64,000 bases of DNA from Siphlonurus alternatus (lineage: Eukaryota > Arthropoda > Insecta > Ephemeroptera > Siphlonuridae): positions 6,773,142-6,837,141 of the forward strand of contig OX463778.1 in the NCBI GenBank assembly GCA_949825025.1, given 5' to 3'. The first letter of the stretch is position 1; each line of letters opens with the position of its first letter. Shown one piece after another: positions 52,417 through 61,900 of the stretch. The notes under the pieces were generated by a model. The model searched no databases. It was not told where the DNA came from and worked only from the letters and a program-made list of their open reading frames with translations. Made by a program: the position numbers and the translations under genes.

Positions 52417-52418
<2 letters not shown>
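51861..52418. other. AT-rich stretch, no gene recognised
   Basis: No element ends or supported frames. Confidence 0.4.
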
Positions 52419-52465
<47 letters not shown>

Positions 52466-52633
52466 GCGCGGATCCAAGGGGGGGGGGCGGTGGGGGCGAT
52501 CGCCCCCCCCAAAAGGTCCCGAAATACATTGAAGGTATTACCACCCACCACCCGTCGCATCCCCTCCCACCCCAAAATTTAACATTGCGGGATAGGGCAT
52601 CGCCCCTCCCAAAGCCGCGGGCTGGATCCGCCC

Positions 52634-52702
<69 letters not shown>
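52419..52702. repeat. (AT)n tract carrying a hAT-type MITE
   Basis: (AT)n at 52419-52462 and 52637-52702 flank a 174-bp element (52463-52636) with ends CAGGCGCGGATCCA and TGGATCCGCCCCTG. The target duplication cannot be told from the AT repeat. Confidence 0.85.
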
Positions 52703-52705
<3 letters not shown>

Positions 52706-53501
52706 CCCCTCAAGCCGGTATTACATGATACAATTTTTTCTATATAATTATAGCGTACAATTTACCTAACTTTAACTCTATTTTTTGTTTTTCAATCAAG
52801 GAAATCTCATATGCAAAATTGTAATAGTATAATACAGCAAGCCACAAAAGCAAAGCAACTTCCTATCACATGCAGAAAAGAGCGCTTATCTAAAAGGAAA
52901 TAGCGTGCATCATGCAATGGCTGCATGACACAATTGACGCTAAGTCGGTGATACATGTTCGCACTGTTCCTTATTGCATTAAAAGTTCAACAACTCCTGC
53001 AAGTGACTTGCATAACATAAAAATCAGCAACTTACAATTTGTTTGTAATAGGATGAGTTGTATGTTAGTTTCCTGCAAAATAAAGGCAAGATAAAAGTAT
53101 TGCAAAATAAATCATTAAAATAAAAGATAAGTATTGCATGTAACTTGAATGCAAGAAGATATCATAATTTATTTTGTAATTAGCTCTCCCGCCTTATTTG
53201 ATGGTACAGCTTTTTTTACTGTTGAAAGTGTTGTATATGTTATATTCAGCTCTATCATCAGTGTCAAGAATTGTACTTCGTATCTCCATTCACCAGCCAA
53301 TCAAATAAGATTATAAAAAAAAAAACATTTGATGCAACTTTAGTTTATTAATTTTATTTGAATTTACTGTAGCAGTGCACTGGTCCTGCATTTTCAAATA
53401 TCTAAATTTAAGTTATCATAAGCAAGTTACAATATTGATTTTTTACTACTACTATTATTATACTGTTACAATACCACCAGAGAATATGAATTTATTTAAA
53501 T
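52703..53501. other. AT-rich stretch, no gene recognised
   Basis: Several AAGCAA/AAATAA words only. The frame 52912-53094 is unsupported. Confidence 0.4.
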
Positions 53502-53824
53502 TAATGGAGTATTGTCCTCATTTTTTTTTATTGCAGAAATGGATAAAGCGTGCAAAGTTATGCTACCCTGATTTTTTCCAGATTTTTTAGAGCCCGGGAA
53601 GTATTTTTAAAAAATTATTGAAAGTCCTTTTTGTGACGTCACGCGGCGTTAAGTCCTTTCTTTTTCTTAAGGAGCGGCGTCTCGTGACGTCACAAAAAGA
53701 ACTTTCAATAATTTTTTAAAAATACTTCCCGGGCTCTAAAAAATCTGAAAAAAATCAGGGTAGCATAACTTTGCAACCTCTATCCATTTCTGCAATTCAA
53801 AAAATTGAGGTCAATACTCCATTA
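53502..53824. repeat. family C foldback MITE, best-preserved copy
   Basis: AATGGAGTATTGTCCTCA and TGAGGTCAATACTCCATTA; AGAGCCCGGGAAGTATTTTT and AAAAATACTTCCCGGGCTCT. TTGTGACGTCACGCGGCG near the centre has a palindromic CRE. Flanked by TA. Confidence 0.9.
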
Positions 53825-54224
53825 TACCTATTCTCTGGTACCACGATTTAGTTTTCTGTCAACGCTTTGACATTATATGTACCGGCCCGACTTTTGGCAG
53901 AGACATAAACAGAAGACAAAATTCTGAGGTTGAAATTATCACAATTTTACATCAGTGTTACAAGAATTATACGACTGGGCCTTGGTAAATTTAACAGCGT
54001 ATCTTTGTAATATATGCCAAGGAGTCTACTCTATTTCTGACCAGGTAATATGTTGGCTGCATTTCATCAGGTGCTCACTTAGGGGGAAGGGGAATTCCAT
54101 CTCTTTCAAGCAAATATAAAGGAAGTCATATATTTATGGTGCATGGGCGAGACTTATACTTAAAGTTAACACCGGGCGGAGAGGATAAAGGAGAGATGAG
54201 TGGGATGTATTTTTTTAGCTTTCA
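53825..54224. other. no feature recognised
   Basis: Mixed composition without repeats or frames of note. Confidence 0.4.
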
Positions 54225-54425
54225 AGTTATTCACCCCAGCATTTGACTGATTTAAATGAAGAACGTGGAAACCTAAGTCTAGATGGTCGGTATAATGATA
54301 TTATCAATATATCAATTACCTTTTGAATGCAGCATTACCCGGTTCTCATGCAATAACTAAAAGGCAAGGCCGCAGCAACGGGATTTGAACCTGCATGGTT
54401 AAGACACACGCGCATTTTATTTTAT
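54225..54425 (-). mobile_element. SINE fragment, minus copy
   Basis: GAACGTGGAAACCTAAGTCT and AGATGGTCGG are a diverged central domain. CAACGGGATTTGAACCTGCA, read in reverse, gives GGTTCAAATCCCGTTG, a good tRNA-type box B. This suggests a tRNA-like head. Confidence 0.45.
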
Positions 54426-55194
54426 GAAGTTATAATATATATCATAGTAACATAAAACTTAACCTTTGACATATAGAAAATAATAAGGTATGTTCGTAAG
54501 TATACAATCAGGTGATAATCAATTATTTTATTTTTCCTCAATATATTACCTGGTACAGATGTTTAATGAAATCTGATTATTGATTCATGAATCGATTATG
54601 CATTTACGAACAGACCTAGTAATTATATTATAGAACGATAAAAGACTGAAAAAATACCCAATATTAAGTAAAAACACTATAAAAACTGATCTTTCTGTAA
54701 TAATTGCGGGCTTACTCAAGTGCAATTTAAATCACAGGCGCCAAGTGGCACGCTCGATCGTCATCCCTCCACATGTAAATACACCGCCTTTAAGGATCGC
54801 TCCGTCATACATAATGCAGAATGCATGGAGAGAGCAGCTGGAATTTCCTAACAGCTTGAAATTCGCTTGCATTATTGAACTTTTTTTCTGATCACGTACT
54901 GGCGAGGGGATCGCTTCAAACCAAATTAAATTCCTACCATGATGGCACTTTTCCTTCACAAGTTTTGGTCGTCTAGGAAATTTTTTTAGATTTACATGAA
55001 TGATGTCAGATGCGATTTTAGCAAACTTTTGCCCTGAAGACCGTGCTAACAAACATAATTATTCATTTATTCATTATACGAATATGAATAACAACTAACA
55101 ACCATAAAGATTGCACAGAATTCTCGAATTAACTGAAAAAAAATATAAATAATAATAATAAAAAACGATCTTCTTATGGCCAGATTATTGAATT
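54426..55194. other. AT-rich stretch, no gene recognised
   Basis: The minus frame 54732-55052 (106 residues) spans a segment of balanced composition but has no known motif and no splice support. Confidence 0.35.
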
Positions 55195-55465
55195 CCAGCG
55201 AGTTGAATCAAATTTCATCTTTTATTCGCTATTAAAAGCTTCGTCTAATTCCCTCCTATATATTTTGCACCATTTTAGAGAAGAAAAGATGGAAAAAGAC
55301 GAGATTACGTCTACTTTACTCTTATATATAGAAAATGTTAGAAGTATTTTCTCCCCATTTCATCCGAACTTTGAACGAGGAGGAAATAAGCTGTATTTTA
55401 GAGGTAAAAAGATTATAGATTTAGACGTGTAAAGTAGTACGTATGCAATTTTTTAACTATATTAG
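55195..55465. repeat. family K MITE, copy 5
   Basis: GAGTTGAATCAAATTTCATC to ATGCAATTTTTTAACT; centre TTTTGCACCATTTTAGAG. Confidence 0.75.
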
Positions 55466-55837
55466 GGTGTGCCAAAAGTTTCAAATGACGACCCGAGACT
55501 AGCGCAAATGTCACGCATTAATATGTCACTTTTGGGCGCAATATGAAAACCCCCGTTTGCAACTTTTCGTTAATTTTTTGACCATAGGATCTCTGCATGT
55601 TAATAATAAAATCACACATGACGTGAGCTAATTTCGAGCTTCTTATTGGCTGCGGTATGTGATTTTCATAGAAAACCATCTTTAAAATTGTTCTTAGAAT
55701 ACCAAGACAAACAGATTGGCAATACAAGCAAACACTTGTTAATCTGTAAAGTGTATACACCTTGAACCTTTATAATCTTCTGCTGCACTGCTGTATCTTG
55801 AAGTAATGTTAATTGTTACAGGGCATCAGATGGGAGC

Positions 55838-55953
55838 ATGTGCGCGGCTGAGATGGTGGGGGCTGCGCCACTCGTGGGATGGAGTGCGGAGGGATCACCA
55901 CGCCTCTTGCACAGACCCGCCGAGGAGAAGGTCAACGACCTCTTGCCTCTCAG
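55838..55953 (+). CDS. transporter coding exon 1 (provisional start)
   Basis: The exon probably begins at 55822 after ATTGTTACAG. ATG 55838 opens MCAAEMVGAAPLVGW and ends PLL in phase 2 before GTGACA, which joins in frame to the T at 57514. The first ATG in the exon, at 55830, is in a frame that does not continue into the DGGWGW exon, so it is either skipped or a short upstream ORF. The chosen frame is open back to the acceptor, so an upstream exon could supply the true start. Supported by phase fit and GC-rich codon use only. Confidence 0.6.
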
Positions 55954-58900
55954 GTGACAATTGGCGTGACTCAAATTGTACTGACGGAGACTTAAATTTG
56001 TCTTGTTGTTTACATCGGCAGCGATATGAATTTGTCGAGTGAAGATCATGCAGTCTATGCGCTGCCTCCTATCAATCATACCTTGATGCCTAACGTCTTT
56101 TATGACGTCACCCAAAAGCCTGTAGACAAATTTAAGTCCCTTGTTAATATACTGGTCATCATATTTAAAGTGGCAAAGTCCATGGAAAAGTAATTAGACT
56201 TGACTTGAAATTTTCATGAAATATTTTAACAATTAATTTATTATTTCACTTATAAATACATAATAAACAATGGACTTTAACAATTAACGCATTTTTCCGC
56301 TACCATAGCGATTTTCTTATTATCATCATCACCTAAGAAATCGATATGAAATGTCATGAGTCAAATTTTGAACATGCAACCTGTATACTTTTTTTTTTGT
56401 CGATGATGTCATAGTTTGATTATTGTCTTTGATTTTGAAGGTGTTTGGGATAAAAATTATTATTTACTATTACGTTGTTGTGAATTTTTAATTCTTTGAC
56501 ATAAATATTATTTGAGGAAAAAATATATATATTGTAACTTGCGGTGAAGTTACTCTTGTATTTGTTCCACAACTCGTGAAAATTTGAGCTTGGATAAAAA
56601 CAAGGATTTATATCTCTAAAGACAAAGCTGTTCTAATTGCTTTTGAATCTTCACTACTTGACCTTTTGCTATAATCTTTTGTAAGAACAGTTGTGAGCAA
56701 ATGAAGTTTTTAGTTTTATTAATATTCAGACTTGTTTGTTTTTCAGCTCTTTAACTGGTGCTCTTTAATCTCTTATATATAAATTTGGCAAACTAACCAC
56801 TCTAGCTCCTCTTTAGTTAATTATTACAGGCAAATTAAAATAATATTCTCTCCGAATTTAGCCGGAAGTGTAAAGTTTGCAGCTCTTCTCTTTGTAATTC
56901 AGTTTTGTTATTTTACAGAACGGCTTGCATGCATTAAGAAGTACTGAGCTATGTGTAAATTGTAACGCGTAAATATGAATATGGGAGAGCCTAAAAAATC
57001 TACATTTCCGGCTACTTCCGGAGGGAATATAAAATAAATTTCACTATAAATTATTTTGAAATTCTTTCTGAAAGTAGCTGATATTTGTAGTATTTTGAGA
57101 TTCCTGTTTGCAGTTCGCAAATTTTCAATTTTTTTTTTTTTTATTTAGAAGGATGCTCATGCACTCAAAAATATAGTACAAAACTACAAATGGAAGGCTA
57201 GAAATTCTAAACTTCCGGCTACTTTCAGAAAAAAATGTAATGTAAATTTGACTGTAACAGCTACAGTCAAATTTATTGTATATTCCATCCGGAAGTAGCC
57301 GGAAGTGTAAGGTTTCTGGTCTTCCTATTCTTATTTCAGCGTTATAATTTCACACATAGGTCAATACTTATATTTCAAACCACTCTGCAAAGTTTCAAAA
57401 TTGAATTACAAACAGAAGAGCTGCAAACTTCACACTTCCGGCTACTTGCAGAAGGAATAAAATATAAATTTGACTGTAACAGTTACTAAAAATACTTCTC
57501 TGTATGTCCGCAGTGAAGAAAACTCACCATCCACAAAAGAAGCAACGAAATCTTCTCGTCGTAAAGAAGCTCCCGATGGTGGTTGGGGTTGGGTCATCGT
57601 ATTATGTTCCTTAATAATAAGTCTTATACAAGATGGGATTAGTTTTAGTTTTGGTTTAATATACATCGAACTATTACGTGAATTTGGGGAGAGTAAAAGT
57701 AAAACATCATGGGTTGGAGCATTATTTCTTGCTGTACCATTATTAGCCGGACCAATTGCTAGCGCGCTTGTCGAACGATACGGTTGCCGCTCTATGACCA
57801 TTCTTGGTGGATTACTCAGCGCTCTTGGTTTTGTTATGAGTGCCGTCTTAGGTCGTTCAATTGAGACCCTTTTGTTGACTTTTGGACTCGTTTCTGGACT
57901 CGGATTAGCTCTGGGTTACGTCACTGCAGTGGTTAGTGTGGCATATTGGTTCGACAAGCGTCGCTCATTGGCGAACGGTCTCGGGGTTTGTGGTACTGGA
58001 ATAGGGACTTTCGTATTCGCACCTCTAACCCAATTGTGCCTGGATGAATATGGTTGGAGAGGTACTACGATGCTCTTGGGTGGTGCCTTTCTTCATATGT
58101 GTATTTGTGGAGCTGCTATGAGAGAACCTGAATGGATCAAGAAAGAAAATAATAATAAAATAAATAAAGAAGATAATAATTATAAATGGACTATTGAAAA
58201 TAATGATTTAATTAAAATAAATAAGATTTGTTTAGAAAATAATGTTACACCATTAATTAATAATTGTAATAATAGAGCTGTGAGTCTTTCACCTGTACCT
58301 AATCAACACCAACTTTCACAACATAGGTGAGTTATATTTTTTTATTTAATTAAATATATTTGCAACTTAATTAATGAGACTTATGTAGAACTTAATCAAA
58401 TTAGGAATAAAACTTTGTTTATTTAGAAACAAGTTAGTGATTATACTGATTGTCACTCGTGTTAAATATTTTATCTATACATGTAAATGCGATATATAAA
58501 GTGCAAGCCATGCCCTCTTTATCTCTTGTCGCAGTGTGACTTCAGGTCACTCTAAGCCTGCTTCTTATGAGATGGTCCACAACTTACCCCGCTTGTAGAT
58601 CATGAAAAGCAATGTCATGGAAAGTCCAAAAGTTACCTCTGCTTATAATATATAGCTTTGTCCATGGAGGTTTGTGGAATGTGCATCATGTATAATTTGG
58701 AATGGCTATAGTATATATATATATATATATATATAAAATAGATAACTATTAATATTTTCTCTAAAATTACAAATCCTCATATCTTTAATTTTTATTTTTT
58801 CTTCAATCTCAGTTAGTAGAAATGTTCACTTAACAAAAATAGCTCACACAAAGGTTATCATGGATGTTAATATTAATTCATCATGATCTTAACTTTATTT

Positions 58901-61900
58901 TTAAGAAAATAATGTGTATATGCAAAATCATTTTACGAATCAAGTATCAGATGAACCTTTTTTAATACAGGTGATATAAGGACGAGAATCTCATTATTGA
59001 TTGTACAGAATTAGCCATAAAGATTAGGGCAGAGCTATTTGGTACGTGCCAGAGCGTATACATATATACTTATATATGTATTGCAAATACGAACAGACCT
59101 GAAATGCTTCACCCAAACAAAATTTTAAAGTTAAGCTATTATAACACGCCGCCCAATGTTAAAAAATTCCCAACATATGATAATTATAAAACATATCTTA
59201 AAATATAATATGTTCTTCTCTATACTTACTCTATCACTACGTTTACATGATAGTGTTTAATACGGATCAACGCCTCGTAAGAATAACATTATCCGTCATC
59301 AACGGATACGTATTAAACACCGTCATGTAAACGTAGTGTACCAGTAGCTAAAATATCAGATAAACAAATTTGATCTAGTTTTTGAGTTATGAATTTTTAA
59401 AATTGACCAATTTAACTTGGAGAAATGAAACTTTCATATTTTCACATTAGGCATATTATTTATCCTTAAAAGAAAATTACATTACTGACACATTTGTTCA
59501 ACAAAACCTCCTTTTTAAATGTTATATTATTTTGTAATAACACATAAACGTATGTGCGTGGGCACGTCGATTTGCATGCATAGTAACCAAGGCTGCGACA
59601 GGTGCAAACATTTCCCTCCCTGACACCTTCGATGTTCGATAGATTTGACTAAAAGGTTTCAAAGAAACGTGAGATATATCATCAATACGGCATATTCAAG
59701 TACTGTTTACTTTCTTATCTTCATAAAAAAATACATTTTTCTGACGAGTTACATAATAGTGTGAATTATTTAGTAGTTAATATATTCATACTTAATGTAA
59801 AAGGAACATTATGAATGCCGTATTTTGTTGTCAATATATAGAGGTGTGTCATACAATTTTCTGCATGTCAAAATATATTGTTGAAAAAAATTTAAGTTTA
59901 TTGCCAACAAAAGCATAATTGGTATAAAGAATTCATTTATAGCTATAAAATATTGAGAGAAGTGCAAAGCATTGAAGTAAAATGTATGTTTTTTTTTTTT
60001 TTATTGTTACCATGGTAAAAATGTATACACACATCAATTTCCTGAACATATGATTTTGAAGCATAGTAATTTTCATTGCAAGAAAAATTTAAATGTTCTA
60101 AATATAAATTATTAAGTGAATTTCCTGCATAAATAAAGAAGTAAATTAAGATTTTTGGTTGGTTGGTTGGTATTTTGGGGTAATTGACACATTTTGGTCA
60201 TGTTGGTATTTTGGGGCAATTGACACATTTTGGTCATGTTGGTATTTTGGGGTAATTGACACAGTTTGGTAATGTATGCCCCTAATTAAGATTTTTTTAA
60301 AGAAAAATCATCTTGCAACTTAATTACACAATAAAAATATTTAATTAATTGACGTGTAAAGGCGGATTTACATGGCGATTTTTATCACATATGCGATGCG
60401 AAGCGATCTAATATTGCGCCCTTGTATCAACATCCATACATTGCCGGCCATATTTGGCGATTACAAAAAAATCATAAAAAATTAATGCGATATTCGCCAC
60501 CGCAACCAGGCGAATTTGCTTGTCGCATATAGGATTTCACAGCTTTTGTTGACAAAATCGTGTCGCGTCACCATTGTCTCTATGTGGATCCGCCGGCTTT
60601 ACTCTCGATTCTCTATACTATAATAAACTTGATGATATTAATATGCAAAGTAATTATGCAAATGTTGGAAATAAACTTTCGTTGGCACCTGCATCTTGGC
60701 TCGAAGTTACATGACACAGATTACGATGGCAGCAAAAATGTGGCACTGCACGCCAAAGCAATTACACAAGCTGCATGTTCTTTAGAAATGCATTTCTTGT
60801 GCAACAATGTTGGACCATAAATAAGTTACTTTGTAGAGAACTTACATTGTAACAGCTAAATGTTTATAATATATATTGTCCTTTATTAGTTATAAATATA
60901 ACAATATTTTATTTCAAAAAATTAATGGGGGACATTCACAAAGCACTTTAACCCCAAATTTAGCCCCAAGTTTTATCCCTGGTACTAAACATGGAGCTAA
61001 ACTAGGAGCTATAATAGACATGGTTATATAGCCCCTGATTTAGCACCATGTTTAGTACCAGGGACAAAAGTTGGGGTTAAATTGCTTTGTGAATGCCCCC
61101 CAATGTGTAATAATTAATACATTTAATATTTAATTTGATTCATGAGATAATTGAATCATTAATATTATTTGTATTTGCTTGGGTCATTTGAGTAAATATA
61201 ATTATGTTATACAATATAATTAATATAATTATTATATTTAATCAAATAAATATATGTATATATAGTACTCTAATTATGCATAAAATATTAGTATTTTATA
61301 GTCATTCATATACACGTGTAATATATTCTATATTTTATCATTCACGTATTTTATATATTTAAAAAAATGTATAATACAATGAAGTTGATACAATGTTTGC
61401 TAAAACCAGGTTATAGTAGGACATTTTGCTATAGTGGGCGCAAGCCGAACTTTAAGGTGCATTTCCGAGGAAAGCGAAAAAAATCACCTGCCACAGCCAA
61501 TCAGAGGTTGGGATTTCCTCACCTTGCGGAGAGCAATTTTATTGCCAACATAACCGCCATACGAGATTGAAACAAGTGCGCTTTTCTCGTCCCGGCAAAA
61601 GCCCCGCTCGACATATATCGCTCCATGAAAATACACCTTTAGTCAATCAGAGAAATTAACGCAGCGTTCCTAATTTTGCACAGAACACTTTTAAAAATCT
61701 CGTATTTTAAAGTTCCCTAAGTTGAAATAAATTTCCTTATAGCTCTTTTCTTCGCTATTACTCCTCTGGTCTCCTTTCCTTTTATTATGTACCATTTATT
61801 TAGAGTAAAAAGAGATAAAAAGACGAGATTATGAGATTCTTGAGCATAAAATGTTAGAAATATTGTCTTTATTTCATCCTCATTTTGAGTGCGGAGAGGA

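Noticed and set aside
52310..52728. Frames with Tyr-Ile repeats
   Set aside because: Produced by (AT)n tracts around a hAT MITE; no start context or homology.
54732..55052. 106-residue minus-strand frame
   Set aside because: No motif, no splice support, and surrounding DNA is repeat-rich; kept only as a note.
55806..56042. Frame starting at ATG 55830 as the transporter start
   Set aside because: It ends in phase 1 at the donor and would enter exon 2 out of frame with DGGWGW; the phase 2 frame from 55838 fits.
57470..57513. In-frame extension of transporter exon 2 into the upstream MITE
   Set aside because: The open frame runs into the family A terminal repeat and has no ATG; CCGCAG at 57508-57513 is a good acceptor with the right phase.
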